Assembly (NCBI RefSeq): GCF_900099655.1
Contig: NZ_FNDC01000007.1
Coordinates: forward strand, 62,001 to 126,000
Source: Planococcus glaciei
GTDB taxonomy: Bacteria > Bacillota > Bacilli > Bacillales_A > Planococcaceae
Direction of reading: 5' to 3'
DNA length: 64,000 bases
Shown: piece by piece, positions 44,392 to 55,755 of the stretch
Layout: each line of letters starts with the position of its first letter
Numbering within the stretch: position 1 is the first letter of the stretch
Translations under genes and position numbers: made by a program
The notes under the pieces: generated by a model
What the model was told of the DNA's origin: nothing
The model's input: only the letters and a program-made list of their open reading frames with translations
The model's database searches: none

Positions 44392-45168
44392 TTAAGCATT
44401 TTCTTCTTTGTTCTTTTTAACACCCGTAATAACGCCTACGACTACAATTCCGACCAACACGGTCCAGAACGTAAGCGTCCATGGCGTAGAGTGCGGGAAG
44501 TCATGCGGCAAGACACCAAGTTTTTCGTGAGAAAGTGTCATGACAAGCAATTTTACCCCTACCCAACCAACGATGACAAATGCTGCTGTCTCCAATTGTG
44601 GGTATTTCTCAAGGATTTGAACAAATTTATGGGCAGCAAATCGCATGATGATAACCCCAATCAAACCACCAGCCAACATAACGACAAATTGTCCGGAATT
44701 GATCCCGCCAATATCTTCCAATCCGAATACATTCAAATGCGGCAAGGTGACAGCAAGCGCTACCGCTGCAAGCATTGAATCAATCGCAAACGCGATATCC
44801 GCCAATTCTACTTTTAAAACGGTCATCCAGAAACTTGAACCTTTTTTCGGCGCTTTTTCAACGTCAATGGCATGATCGGTATCGCCTTTCCGTTGATCAT
44901 AAATATTCTTGATTGAGATAAATAATAGGTACGCCGCTCCAAGTGCTTGTATTTGCCAAATGTTTACAAGCAGCGTAATCATGAACAAAGCTGCAAAGCG
45001 GAACACAAATGCACCTACCAAACCGTAGAACAAAGCTTTTTTCTGCTTGTCTTTTGGCAAGTGTTTTACCATAACTGCCATAACGACCGCGTTATCCGCA
45101 GCCAACAGCCCTTCAAGCCCCACCAGTACAAGCAGGACCCAGGCATACTCCAATAATATTGCTTCCAT
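44392..45168 (-). CDS. ykoY: TerC-family Mn2+ exporter (YkoY/MeeY-like)
   Basis: This 258-residue membrane protein has seven to eight helices of the TerC family. The conserved acidic motifs are GLEGLLAADNAVVMAV near the N-terminus and ELADIAFAIDSMLAA in the middle. B. subtilis YkoY and its paralogue YceF are reported to export manganese or load it onto secreted enzymes. The yybP-ykoY riboswitch upstream supports Mn2+ as the relevant ion. It lies next to sigI as in B. subtilis. Confidence 0.92.
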   Translation of the reverse strand: MEAILLEYAWVLLVLVGLEGLLAADNAVVMAVMVKHLPKDKQKKALFYGLVGAFVFRFAALFMITLLVNIWQIQALGAAYLLFISIKNIYDQRKGDTDHAIDVEKAPKKGSSFWMTVLKVELADIAFAIDSMLAAVALAVTLPHLNVFGLEDIGGINSGQFVVMLAGGLIGVIIMRFAAHKFVQILEKYPQLETAAFVIVGWVGVKLLVMTLSHEKLGVLPHDFPHSTPWTLTFWTVLVGIVVVGVITGVKKNKEENA

Positions 45169-45194
45169 TCTTTCTCCTCCTGTTATTTTGCCAG

Positions 45195-45231
45195 CAAAAA
45201 AGACCCCTGCCTAAAAAAAGGCAAAGGTCTC
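45195..45231 (-). terminator. Riboswitch expression-platform terminator
   Basis: On the minus strand AGACCTTTGCCT pairs with AGGCAGGGGTCT around a T-rich loop and is followed by TTTTTT. Its 5' arm (45222-45230) is also needed for aptamer helix P1, so the two structures exclude each other. Confidence 0.85.
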
Positions 45232-45325
45232 GCTAAGCAAATAAATTCACTATCATAACCGATGGTTACTAGCCATGTCTTGACGATTATGAAATAGGTT
45301 TCCCTAAAGCTACTCCCCCTTGACT
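45222..45325 (-). ncRNA. yybP-ykoY manganese riboswitch aptamer
   Basis: On the minus strand the leader begins GTCAAGGGGGAGTAGC, the hallmark 5' segment of the yybP-ykoY class. It continues through a GGGAAACC hairpin and ends in AGCGAGACCTTTG, which can pair with CAAGG to close P1. A TerC-family exporter follows, the classic downstream gene. Formation of P1 with Mn2+ would prevent the terminator, so metal should switch expression on. Confidence 0.85.
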
Positions 45326-45355
45326 GAACGTCAAAGTGTATGAAGTTGTAGAATT

Positions 45356-45383
45356 ATCATACCATAATTTTATTTATTGTAAA
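45356..45383 (-). promoter_or_regulatory. Promoter of the Mn riboswitch transcript
   Basis: Minus-strand TTTACA (45378-45383) and TATGAT (45356-45361) are separated by 16 nt. Transcription would begin close to 45349, about 25 nt before the aptamer. Confidence 0.65.
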
Positions 45384-45386
45384 AGA

Positions 45387-46466
45387 TTAGCGTATAGCGA
45401 TATGGTAATTTTTATCCTTTTTATGGAGCTCATAAAACCGGACCATGGAAGGCATCGACTTCAGAAAATCGGCGCATTCAATGCCGCTTCCTGTTAGCAG
45501 CCGTTGAGCTGTGCTGGTATCAAAAGAAGCGCTCCACGTTAAATAGTCCAAAGTCTCTGCTTCAACACCAAGCAATTTCCGCACGGGCGGCACCGCTAAG
45601 GAAACTTCCGCCAGTTTATGCGGCAACCGGGTTTTCGGAATTTTTCCAGTCATCTCCACCACCATTTTTCGGTAGACTTCCTCTACCGGATGGGGACGGG
45701 GATCCGTCAAGTGGACTGTTTCTCCAGCAGCATCGGGCAGCGAACTTAAATAGACTGACGCATTGATAATATAGTCGACCGGCACCACATTGATATAGGC
45801 CGTTGAACGCCCGAGGTACGGAATCACCGGCAGCTTGCGGACACGGTCAATCATATTGAGGAAAAAATAGGGTCCATCAAATTTTACTGTTTCCCCAGTC
45901 TCGGAATGCCCGCGGACTATGCCCGGACGGATAATTGTCAAAGGCACCGCTTGTTTCAGCCCTTCAACCAGCAATTCCGCTTCAAACTTTGTTTCTTCAT
46001 AAAAGTTTTTGAATTTCTCCGGACGAATCAATTCCTTTTCGTAAAGAACCCCTTCTCTTGCCCCAGCGACATAGGCAGTGCTGAAGTACATATAACGTTC
46101 CAGGTTTGGCAAAGTAAGAATGAAGTCATTAACATGCTGTGTGCCTTCCACATTCACTTTCCATGCTATATCTCTTGGGACTGCCAAATCATAAATGGCG
46201 GCCAAGTGCCAAAATACCACTTTTTTTGAGTGAAGGTGCTGAATGTTTTCCTGGCTTAATCCAAGACCGTTTTTTGTAATATCTCCATCCATTATACGGA
46301 TTGGCCTGCATCCTGTTTCTTGCTGGATTTTTATTGCTTCCCGTTCCGCTTTGGGTCGTTCTGACGGCAAGATAATAACCGATATGCCAGTATTGCTATG
46401 AACGGATTTTCGAATCAATTGGCTTGCAATAAATCCCGGGAATCCGGTAAAAACGATTTCTCTCAT
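45387..46466 (-). CDS. NAD-dependent epimerase/thioester-reductase-like SDR
   Basis: This 359-residue extended short-chain dehydrogenase of the Male-sterility/NAD-binding-4 type has TGFPGFIASQL for dinucleotide binding, YFSTAYVAG and YEETKFEAE (YxxxK-like), and the RPGIVRG motif. Family members reduce thioesters or act on sugar or lipid substrates; the substrate here is unknown. ATG 46466 was chosen since AAGGGG lies about 9 nt upstream; the GTG at 46475 is part of that site. Confidence 0.85.
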   Translation of the reverse strand: MREIVFTGFPGFIASQLIRKSVHSNTGISVIILPSERPKAEREAIKIQQETGCRPIRIMDGDITKNGLGLSQENIQHLHSKKVVFWHLAAIYDLAVPRDIAWKVNVEGTQHVNDFILTLPNLERYMYFSTAYVAGAREGVLYEKELIRPEKFKNFYEETKFEAELLVEGLKQAVPLTIIRPGIVRGHSETGETVKFDGPYFFLNMIDRVRKLPVIPYLGRSTAYINVVPVDYIINASVYLSSLPDAAGETVHLTDPRPHPVEEVYRKMVVEMTGKIPKTRLPHKLAEVSLAVPPVRKLLGVEAETLDYLTWSASFDTSTAQRLLTGSGIECADFLKSMPSMVRFYELHKKDKNYHIAIR

Positions 46467-46557
46467 CACTTCCACCCCTTTCCCTTATTATACGTAATAT
46501 TCCAACACTTTACATGCGAAATGAAGAATATTTTTTTTGCTGTATTTCAGCCTTCAT

Positions 46558-46607
46558 AAAAAAACTGATCCATATGACCTCAATTCGGTCAGATGAATCA
46601 GCTTTTG
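46558..46607 (-). terminator. Terminator of the RND pump gene
   Basis: A long stem (CTGATTCATCTGACC and near-complement, loop 7 nt) is followed by TTTTTTT on the minus strand. Confidence 0.88.
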
Positions 46608-46614
46608 TCAGTAC

Positions 46615-49600
46615 TTACTTTGATTTTCGGTTCATTCTTCTTGTCTGGCGATCAAACAGACTATAAACAATTGGAATTACATACAGCGTCAAGAAAGTCG
46701 AGCTAATCATTCCGCCAATTACCGTAATCCCCATCGGCTGGTTGATTTCCGTTCCTTCACCGATTCCCAGAGCCAATGGAATCAGCCCCAATATAGTGGT
46801 CAGCGCCGTCATTAAAATTGGGCGCAGCCGGTCATGGACGGAAGTAACGATGGCTTCATAGGAATCCATGCCAGCTTCTTTTCGTTGATTGATATAGTCG
46901 ACCAATACAATCCCGTTGTTCACCACGATGCCGACCAGTACAAGTATCCCGATTACTGCTGTAATGCTGATCGGCGTCTGTGTCAGGAATAACGCAAGCG
47001 CCACGCCGATTACCATCAATGGCACGGTAAACATGATGACAAACGGATACTTGAACGATTCAAATTGAGCTGCCATAACAATATAAACCAAAACTACCGC
47101 TAAGACGATCGCCAAGGTCACATCATCGATGGCATTCTCAAACAATTCGCGGTCTCCGCCAAATGAGATTTGAGTGTCTTTATCCAAGTTTAATTTTTCC
47201 AAGGCTTCGTCCACTTTATCGGACATTTCCCCAAGCGTAACATTCGATTTATGCTGCAATGTAAACGCTACACTGTCAGCTTGGTCTACACGTTTTATAT
47301 CAACAGGGCCTTCGGAAATTTCGACATCTGCAAGTTGTTCAAGAGTGACAAATTGGCCGGCAGGCGTCCGCAGTTTCATCGTCCGCAGTTTTTCTTCGCT
47401 GTCTCTGAACTGCTCGTCCAACCCGACAAACACACTTAATACTTCATCATTCTCTGACAACACTTGCGTGGCCAGCACACCTCTGGTCATATTGTTGACC
47501 GTCTGGGCAATTTGCGCTGGCGCCATGCCATACTCCGTTGCGGCATCTCTTTTAATCTGTACTTGAATTTCTTCAATGGTTTCATCCCGGTCGTTTGTCA
47601 ATTCGGTTACTTCCGGGAGCTCCCGAATTGCAGAAGAAATATCAGTCACTGCTTTATCCAGACGCTCTTTGTCTGTATCGGTGGCGGTGAATGTCAACGA
47701 ATTCGGAGACGATCCGGCAGCTGTCTGAAGGTTGAAGCTTACTTCAGCCCGGTCCCCGACTTTTTCCAAGACACGCGGCTGAACTTCATCGACAAATTCA
47801 AATACCGAGCGTTCCCGTTCATCCAGCGGCACCATTTTCACGTATATTTCTGCGGTATTGGTTTCAGTTGTTCCTTGCGACTGGCCCTGCTGGGTGCTCC
47901 CAATCAAGCTGACAAAGACACTGACATCTTCCTCTTTTTTCAGCTCTTCCTCGATTAGATTAACCACTTCATCGGTTGCAGCCAGAGACGATCCATTTTC
48001 AAGCCCTACTGAAACGGTTGCGAACCCTTCATCGGTTGCCGGCAGAAATTCTGTCCCCACTTGATAAATGCCTAAAATGCCCGCGCCTAAGAAAACAAGC
48101 GCCGCCAACAAAATAATAATCCGGTGAGCCAATGCCCAGACCACTGAGCGCTCAAAACCTTTCATCCATCTCGAGCGTCTGGTTTCCGGTTTCTTGGTCT
48201 CTTCTTTGTCTTTTAATAGCCGCGATGCCATCATCGGCACGACCGTCAAAGCGACAGAAAGACTTGCAAATAAACTGAATGAAATGGTGACAGCAAATTC
48301 AAAGAAAATCTGGCCGATCAATCCGGTGATAAAAGCAACCGGAACAAAAACTGCTACCGTAGTAAGAGTAGAAGCCGTAATGGCTCCTGCCACTTCCTTT
48401 GTGCCTTCTGAAGCCGCTTGGCGCGGCGGTTTGCCCATCGCCAAATGCCGTTCAATATTTTCGATTACGACAATGGAGTTATCCACCAGCATGCCGATTC
48501 CGAGCGCCAACGCGCCCAATGTCATAATATTGAGCGCGAAATCAGAAAAATACATCAAGACAAATGTCACGATGACTGAATACGGAATCGCAATCCCGAT
48601 AATCAACGGGCTTTTTATGCCGCGCAGGAAAAAGAACAGCACGAGCATTGCAAAAACACCGCCGAGGACAAGCGTTTGGCCAATATTTCCGATTGCCAGC
48701 CGGACGTAATCCCCCTGGTCGAACAGCACATCGGCTTCGACTCCCTGAAAACGGTCCTCTTCCAGCAATTCATCCAACTTCGTTTGAAAGGCTTCTGATA
48801 CATCCGCCGTATTTGCCCGGGACTCCTGCAGGGCCGAAAGCAAGACGGCCGGTTCTTCATTCGCCCGTGTTTCGCTATTGCTTTCCTGTTCGGCCACGGC
48901 GACTTCTGCCACATCGCCGATGGTCACATTTTCGCCGTCCAATGGATTGACGGTGATCACCAAATCCCGGACTTCATCGACACTGGTCAAGGTACTGACC
49001 ACCCGGGTGGTCAAATGGCGGCCATTCTCCGTGTCAATCGGTTCACCTGGCAGTGAGATATTGTTTGCTTGAATCAGCTGCACAACATCCGACTGCTGAA
49101 GACCCCGGCTTTCCAGCTGTTCCTGGTCCAAGGAAATCTGGATTTCTTCAATCAATGAACCCGAAATGTTGACACTTGCCACGCCTTCCGTTTGCAGCAG
49201 CTCGGTTTCAAGCTCTTCAGCGAGCACCCGCACGTCTTCTCCGGACTCTGTAGCGCGAACGGCCAGTTGAATTACAGGAAATTGTGCCGGATCAAACTTG
49301 AAAAACTGCGGTTGGTTGGAGTCTTCCGGAATGGGGGTCTGATCAATCCGTTGCATGATATCGGTCTGGACATCATCAATGTTCGTCGACCAGTCAAATT
49401 CCAGCAAAATGAAATTCGAGCCTTCTTCTGAAGACGATTGAAGGGACTCCAAGCCCGGCAATGTCGACAAACTTGTTTCGAGCGGACGCGTGACTTTTTC
49501 GCTTACTTCCGTTGGGCTTGCCCCTGGATAGCTGGTCACTACGACGCCTACTGGCGGATTTAGTTCCGGTATTAAGGTAATGGGGATTTTAAAGAAAGAA

Positions 49601-49680
49601 ACTGCTCCCAGTATAATGATTAAAAACATGATGACAATGGTGAAAACCGGTCTCTTTATGGAAAAATCACTTAACTTCAT
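46615..49680 (-). CDS. RND-family efflux transporter (SwrC/AcrB-like)
   Basis: This 1021-residue pump has 12 predicted helices and two large extracytoplasmic loops. It contains the N-terminal SIKRPVFTIVIMFLIIILG segment, the proton-relay GMLVDNSIVVIENIERH with GALALGIG, and the repeated C-terminal GIVVNNGIVLVDYINQ. The nearest characterised Bacillus protein is SwrC (YerP), implicated in surfactin self-resistance. ATG 49680 begins just before the first helix; an in-frame ATG at 49758 would add an unrelated 26-residue tail. No adaptor protein gene is adjacent, as is usual in Gram-positives. Confidence 0.93.
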   Translation of the reverse strand: MKLSDFSIKRPVFTIVIMFLIIILGAVSFFKIPITLIPELNPPVGVVVTSYPGASPTEVSEKVTRPLETSLSTLPGLESLQSSSEEGSNFILLEFDWSTNIDDVQTDIMQRIDQTPIPEDSNQPQFFKFDPAQFPVIQLAVRATESGEDVRVLAEELETELLQTEGVASVNISGSLIEEIQISLDQEQLESRGLQQSDVVQLIQANNISLPGEPIDTENGRHLTTRVVSTLTSVDEVRDLVITVNPLDGENVTIGDVAEVAVAEQESNSETRANEEPAVLLSALQESRANTADVSEAFQTKLDELLEEDRFQGVEADVLFDQGDYVRLAIGNIGQTLVLGGVFAMLVLFFFLRGIKSPLIIGIAIPYSVIVTFVLMYFSDFALNIMTLGALALGIGMLVDNSIVVIENIERHLAMGKPPRQAASEGTKEVAGAITASTLTTVAVFVPVAFITGLIGQIFFEFAVTISFSLFASLSVALTVVPMMASRLLKDKEETKKPETRRSRWMKGFERSVVWALAHRIIILLAALVFLGAGILGIYQVGTEFLPATDEGFATVSVGLENGSSLAATDEVVNLIEEELKKEEDVSVFVSLIGSTQQGQSQGTTETNTAEIYVKMVPLDERERSVFEFVDEVQPRVLEKVGDRAEVSFNLQTAAGSSPNSLTFTATDTDKERLDKAVTDISSAIRELPEVTELTNDRDETIEEIQVQIKRDAATEYGMAPAQIAQTVNNMTRGVLATQVLSENDEVLSVFVGLDEQFRDSEEKLRTMKLRTPAGQFVTLEQLADVEISEGPVDIKRVDQADSVAFTLQHKSNVTLGEMSDKVDEALEKLNLDKDTQISFGGDRELFENAIDDVTLAIVLAVVLVYIVMAAQFESFKYPFVIMFTVPLMVIGVALALFLTQTPISITAVIGILVLVGIVVNNGIVLVDYINQRKEAGMDSYEAIVTSVHDRLRPILMTALTTILGLIPLALGIGEGTEINQPMGITVIGGMISSTFLTLYVIPIVYSLFDRQTRRMNRKSK

Positions 49681-49852
49681 GTATCCCAAACCCCTTCTTT
49701 GTCTCGTGCTTTTATCATAAGAAAAATCAGCAGCAACCGCAAATTTAAATCTTGCCAACCGAGCGGCAGCAGCGGAAAAGGTTCTAATGCATTATTTCGG
49801 CTTATACAATATCTGCTGTTTTCTTAATTTCTTGCTGGCCTTCGGGCAAAAG

Positions 49853-49877
49853 AAAAAACCTGCCTAAGCAGGTTTTT

Positions 49878-49879
<2 letters not shown>
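49853..49879 (-). terminator. Terminator of prfC
   Basis: AAAAAACCTGC / GCAGGTTTTTTT with a 4-nt loop overlaps the prfC stop codon. Confidence 0.9.
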
Positions 49880-51446
<1,567 letters not shown>

Positions 51447-51526
51447 TCTGATACGCTCCTTTAATTCTACTCTATTCATATTAGAGAAGGGGGCCAAAAA
51501 AAACAAGGGATTTCAACCTTGGACGT

Positions 51527-51555
51527 GAAAAAAGAAGCCGGATATGGCTTCTTTT
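51527..51555 (-). terminator. Terminator between murE and prfC
   Basis: AAAAGAAGCC / GGCTTCTTTT with a 6-nt loop and a T-rich tail follows the murE stop codon, so prfC needs its own promoter. Confidence 0.85.
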
Positions 51556-53015
51556 CATCGGAATTTTTTTAGTGCTTCTTGTACAGCAATTTCTTTGTCG
51601 CTGTGAGGGTATTTTGTCGAGCCGATGATTTGGTAATCTTCATGGCCTTTTCCTGCCAAAATGATGATGTCCCCCGGTTCAGCTTGGGCAACGGCATGTT
51701 TGACCGCTTCTGCCCGGTCGCCGATGCAGGCGAAATTGGCATGTGCCATGCCGGTTTGAAGGTCGTTCAAAATGCTGTCATATTCCTCGTAGCGCGGATC
51801 ATCCGTCGTCAACACGACATAATCCGCAACGGAAGCTTTTTGTGCCATGATCGGCCGCTTCGTCTTGTCCCGGTTCCCGCCTGTACCGACTAAGAAAATG
51901 ATCCGGTTCGTCTTAAAATCAGCTACTGCGTCAATGGCTTTTTCGATGGCATCCGGTGTATGCGCATAATCGATGAAAATGGAAACAGGAGCGTCCAATT
52001 CCACTTTTTGCATACGCCCTTCTACCGGTGCGATTCGGGACAATGCAGCCAATACCTCTGCCAGCTCAAATCCTTCTGCATACAAGGCAGTAATGGCCGC
52101 TAATGCATTGGATACATTGAATTGTCCGAGCAGCTTCATCGAAACCGCAAATTCGCCTTCCGGACAGGTCAATGTGAATTTTGTGCCCTGGTCACCCATT
52201 TCAATATTTCCCGCTTTAAACTGAGCCGCTTCTTTCACTCCATATGTATAAACGGGATGTGAAGTCATATCCGCATACTTTTTCGACCAAGGATCATCAG
52301 CGTTCAAAACGGCTTGCTTTTTCTCCTGAAGATTCTGGCCAAGCTGCGAAAACAGCAAGCCTTTTGCATGCCCGTATTCGTCCATCGTCCCGTGGAAATC
52401 CAGGTGATCATGCGTTAAATTAGTGAAAATCGCCGTGTTGAATTCAACTCCCGCCAGGCGCCCAAGCACCAGCCCGTGAGAAGAAACTTCCATCGTCATA
52501 TGGGAACAGCCTGCTTCTTTGGCTTTCGCAATCATTTGCTGCGTAGTCAATGCGTCACTCGTCGTATTTGCTGACGGGTGCAGCTCCCCGTTCAGATTAA
52601 AGCCGATGGTGCCGGTTACTGCAGAAGTTTTGCCCAGTTCCATCAGCATGGAATGCAGAATTCCGGACACGCTGGTTTTGCCGTTGGTGCCGGTTACGCC
52701 GATCATCTGCATTTCTTTTGACGGATAGCCATAAAATTTGGCAGCAAGCAAACCAAGGGTCCGGTCTGAATCTGCGACAATCAACACCGGAGTGTCCGGC
52801 AAGTCGAGCGGCTGCTCCGATACAATCAGGACAGCGCCTTGCACAGCCGCTTGCTGGGCAAAATCGTGCCCATCCACTGTATATCCTTTGATGCAAATAA
52901 AAACAGATCCTCTTCTCACTTCACGGGAATCCATGGTAATGTGTTCCACCGTTTCCGGCAATGTCCCGATCAATTGATTATAAGGAATATTTTCGATCAA
53001 TTGTTGTGTGTTCAT
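51555..53015 (-). CDS. murE: UDP-MurNAc-tripeptide synthetase MurE
   Basis: MurE ligates the third amino acid (diaminopimelate or lysine) to UDP-MurNAc-Ala-Glu during peptidoglycan synthesis. The 486-residue protein has Mur-ligase P-loop GVTGTNGKTS (about 106-115), the NADD motif and C-terminal GTGGNRDKTKRP. The substrate-selecting motif is DDPR (405-408), mixing the DNPR of diaminopimelate enzymes with the D(D/N)P(N/A) of lysine enzymes, so specificity is left open. Proximity to prfC is as in Staphylococcus, whose MurE adds lysine. Confidence 0.92.
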   Translation of the reverse strand: MNTQQLIENIPYNQLIGTLPETVEHITMDSREVRRGSVFICIKGYTVDGHDFAQQAAVQGAVLIVSEQPLDLPDTPVLIVADSDRTLGLLAAKFYGYPSKEMQMIGVTGTNGKTSVSGILHSMLMELGKTSAVTGTIGFNLNGELHPSANTTSDALTTQQMIAKAKEAGCSHMTMEVSSHGLVLGRLAGVEFNTAIFTNLTHDHLDFHGTMDEYGHAKGLLFSQLGQNLQEKKQAVLNADDPWSKKYADMTSHPVYTYGVKEAAQFKAGNIEMGDQGTKFTLTCPEGEFAVSMKLLGQFNVSNALAAITALYAEGFELAEVLAALSRIAPVEGRMQKVELDAPVSIFIDYAHTPDAIEKAIDAVADFKTNRIIFLVGTGGNRDKTKRPIMAQKASVADYVVLTTDDPRYEEYDSILNDLQTGMAHANFACIGDRAEAVKHAVAQAEPGDIIILAGKGHEDYQIIGSTKYPHSDKEIAVQEALKKFR

Positions 53016-53025
53016 GAAAATCCTC

Positions 53026-54081
53026 CTACTCTGTAACTAGCGGAGACATGACATATGCGTGAAGCAATGCCCCCGCGGCTTTCAATGAATCGATATGGGT
53101 GCGTTCATAGGAATGCGATGCTTCAATCCCCGGACCGAACAAGGCATGTTTGACGTCTGCCCCGGCTCCGATTGCCGCTGAAGCATCAGATCCGTAATAC
53201 GGATAAATGTCGACTTTGTAATCGATCTGGTGCTGATTCGCCAAGGCGATCAAATGGCGGGTAAGGCCATAGTGATAAGGTCCGCTCGAGTCTTTGGCAC
53301 AAATCGATACGGTGTATTCATCCGACGTTTGGCCATCACCGATTGCCCCCATATCCACAGCAATGTATTCTGCTGTTTGTTCCGGAATATTGGAGTTGCC
53401 GCCGTATCCGATTTCTTCATTATTCGAAATGTAGAAATGGGTAGTATGCGGCAATTCTTCGCCTGAAGCCTTCAATTGCTTAAGCAATTGAAGCAGCAGC
53501 GCCGTACTGGCTTTGTCATCCAGATGGCGGGATTTGACGTATCCTGAAGCCGTCGCCGCAAAACGCGGGTCAAACGATACAAAATCGCCCACTTCGATGC
53601 CGAGTGCCCGGACTTCATCTGCCGAAAAGGCTTTTTCATCCAAACGGACTTCCATATTATTTTCATCCCGATCAGCGGTGCCAGCGTCCTTATAGACATG
53701 GACCGTCGTCTGATGCATCAGAATCGTGCCAGACAAAGTTGTGCCATCCGCTTTATGTATAAGGCAGTTTTCGCCTTCAATCGCATTAAATTTAAACCCG
53801 CCGACAAGTGATAATTTCAAACGGCCGGTTGGTTTGATTTCTTTAACCATCGCGCCGAGCGTATCGACATGGGCCGTCAGCAAGCGGTGCCTGCTTTGGT
53901 CTTTCCCCTGAATGGTCGCAATGACTGCCCCTTTTTGCGTCATTCTGTATTCAGCGTTCCAGTCGCTCAAGTGCTTTTTGATGGCCTTCATAATGTCCAT
54001 TGTATAGCCTGATGGACTGGGAATTTCCACTAGCTCTTTCAATAAATCCAGCGTTTCTTGTTTATTCCACTCAACTGCCAT
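53026..54081 (-). CDS. M42-family metallo-aminopeptidase/glutamyl aminopeptidase
   Basis: This 351-residue M42 peptidase has metal-binding residues in TAHVDTLGAMV, LDDKAS and NNEEIGYGG and the late EASHSYERTH. Such enzymes form large tetrahedral complexes that trim peptides. It lies 10 nt upstream of murE with GGGAGG before ATG 54081 and is probably co-transcribed with it. Confidence 0.9.
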   Translation of the reverse strand: MAVEWNKQETLDLLKELVEIPSPSGYTMDIMKAIKKHLSDWNAEYRMTQKGAVIATIQGKDQSRHRLLTAHVDTLGAMVKEIKPTGRLKLSLVGGFKFNAIEGENCLIHKADGTTLSGTILMHQTTVHVYKDAGTADRDENNMEVRLDEKAFSADEVRALGIEVGDFVSFDPRFAATASGYVKSRHLDDKASTALLLQLLKQLKASGEELPHTTHFYISNNEEIGYGGNSNIPEQTAEYIAVDMGAIGDGQTSDEYTVSICAKDSSGPYHYGLTRHLIALANQHQIDYKVDIYPYYGSDASAAIGAGADVKHALFGPGIEASHSYERTHIDSLKAAGALLHAYVMSPLVTE

Positions 54082-54183
54082 GCTTAACGCCTCCCTAATT
54101 ACTTTATCATATCAAAATGAATCATGTTCTGACAGGGCATTCTATAGTAATATTAGTACGAATCCCCAAGATTGAGGTGCATT

Positions 54184-55755
54184 ATGGAGCGTTCTTCAAC
54201 CAATCAAAACAGAAACAGGCTATTTATCCATTTATTTGGAGGCGCGAGCGTTATCCATTTGCTTCTCCCGCTGATTGCCGATTTTCCTATGGCCACTTAT
54301 TCCCCGTTGTTCGGGCTAGCATCTTATATTGTCCTACTTGTCCTTCAAACTGTTAAATACAATGAGCGGAAAATTCAAATTCTGGTTCTTCTTTTCATGA
54401 ACCTTTATGTATTTATCTTAAATTTCGAGGCATTGTCTGCAGTAACGGTCATCTACTTTGCGATCCCGATTATTGCATCCGCCTTGTACTACGATACGTT
54501 GCCGATCATCGCCTTAGGGGTATTGACCGCCATCGAAACCTTTTTACTGGCTTTTGTTTTTGATGAATTAAGCGACAGAGCATCTGTCCACTATGTTCAT
54601 TTATCGCTATTTGTTTTTATACTCTGCATCCTGCTTTTGACTACGCTCCATTCGCTTTATTTCAGCCGAATCTGGTCGCAGCTGGAACAGCAGAACGAAT
54701 CGATGGAGAAAGCGCTCATATCAAAAGAAGGCTACCTTCAACTGTTTTTTGAAACGGCCAAAGACGCGTTTGCCGTTTTTGATACGGACAATAAAATCAT
54801 TGCCATCAATCCCGCTTTTGAAGAATTGTACGGCTGGACATTGGAAGAATGCATCGGGCAGTCGATTTCGCTCGTTCCGCCTGAAAAGTCAGAAGAAGCG
54901 GCCGTCCGCACCCTGCAAGTCCAAAAAGGCGAAAGTTTTTCCTTGCTTGAAACCGTGGACGCCAAAAAAGACGGCACCCGCTTCCATGCCCAAATCACTT
55001 TGTCGCCCATTACAGACGAAGCAGGAAATGTCGTGGCTACTTCCGTTATTTCACGGGATATTTCGTATCAGAAAGAAGCGGAACGGCTCATTGTCCAAGC
55101 TGAAAAAATGAAGCTTGCCGGGGAGATCGCCGCAGGTGTTGCCCACGAAGTCCGAAATCCGATGACAGTGATTTCCGGCTTTGTGCAAATGATGCATAAT
55201 GATCTGGATCATCCGTACAAAGATTACACGAAGTTGATCCAATCTGAATTGGAGCGCATTAACCTTATCATCAGTGAGTTTTTGGTGTTGGCAAAACCAC
55301 AGGCTTCTGAAGCCAAAAGGATCAGTTTGCGCCAAACCTTGGAGGATATTTTTGTTTTGTTCGGCCCGGAGCTGAACAGGCAAGGCATTCAATTCATCAA
55401 GCATTGGGAAAAAGATGATTTTGATGTCCAGGCGGAAGACCATCAGCTGAAGCAAGTGCTGATCAACTTGATAAAAAATTCAATCGATGCAATCGAACGG
55501 CAAGGCGAAATCACCTTAGTTATTGAAAACTTCGACGATGGATTCGTGTCGCTGCGCATTCGGGATAATGGCGTTGGCATTCCCGAAGAAGTAATGGCGC
55601 GTATATTTGAACCGTTTTACACCACCAAAGCGACCGGAACGGGCCTCGGCCTGATCATTTCCCAAAAAATCATCCGTGAACACGGCGGCAGCCTGGAAAT
55701 CGACAGCCAGGAAGGAAACGGCACCACCGCCACTATTCTTTTGCCAAAAGCGTAA
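54184..55755 (+). CDS. PAS-domain sensor histidine kinase
   Basis: This 523-residue kinase has about six N-terminal helices (residues 15-165, MASE-like). A PAS domain (about 185-300; FETAKDAFAVFDTDNKIIAINPAFEELYG) precedes HisKA with phosphoacceptor HEVRNPMTVISGF, and a HATPase domain with NLIKNSIDA and GTGLGLI ends the protein. The layout resembles sporulation-type kinases such as KinB/KinC. No response regulator is adjacent, so it is an orphan kinase. ATG 54184 was chosen with GAGGTG 4 nt upstream; TTG 54172 overlaps this. Confidence 0.9.
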   Translation: MERSSTNQNRNRLFIHLFGGASVIHLLLPLIADFPMATYSPLFGLASYIVLLVLQTVKYNERKIQILVLLFMNLYVFILNFEALSAVTVIYFAIPIIASALYYDTLPIIALGVLTAIETFLLAFVFDELSDRASVHYVHLSLFVFILCILLLTTLHSLYFSRIWSQLEQQNESMEKALISKEGYLQLFFETAKDAFAVFDTDNKIIAINPAFEELYGWTLEECIGQSISLVPPEKSEEAAVRTLQVQKGESFSLLETVDAKKDGTRFHAQITLSPITDEAGNVVATSVISRDISYQKEAERLIVQAEKMKLAGEIAAGVAHEVRNPMTVISGFVQMMHNDLDHPYKDYTKLIQSELERINLIISEFLVLAKPQASEAKRISLRQTLEDIFVLFGPELNRQGIQFIKHWEKDDFDVQAEDHQLKQVLINLIKNSIDAIERQGEITLVIENFDDGFVSLRIRDNGVGIPEEVMARIFEPFYTTKATGTGLGLIISQKIIREHGGSLEIDSQEGNGTTATILLPKA

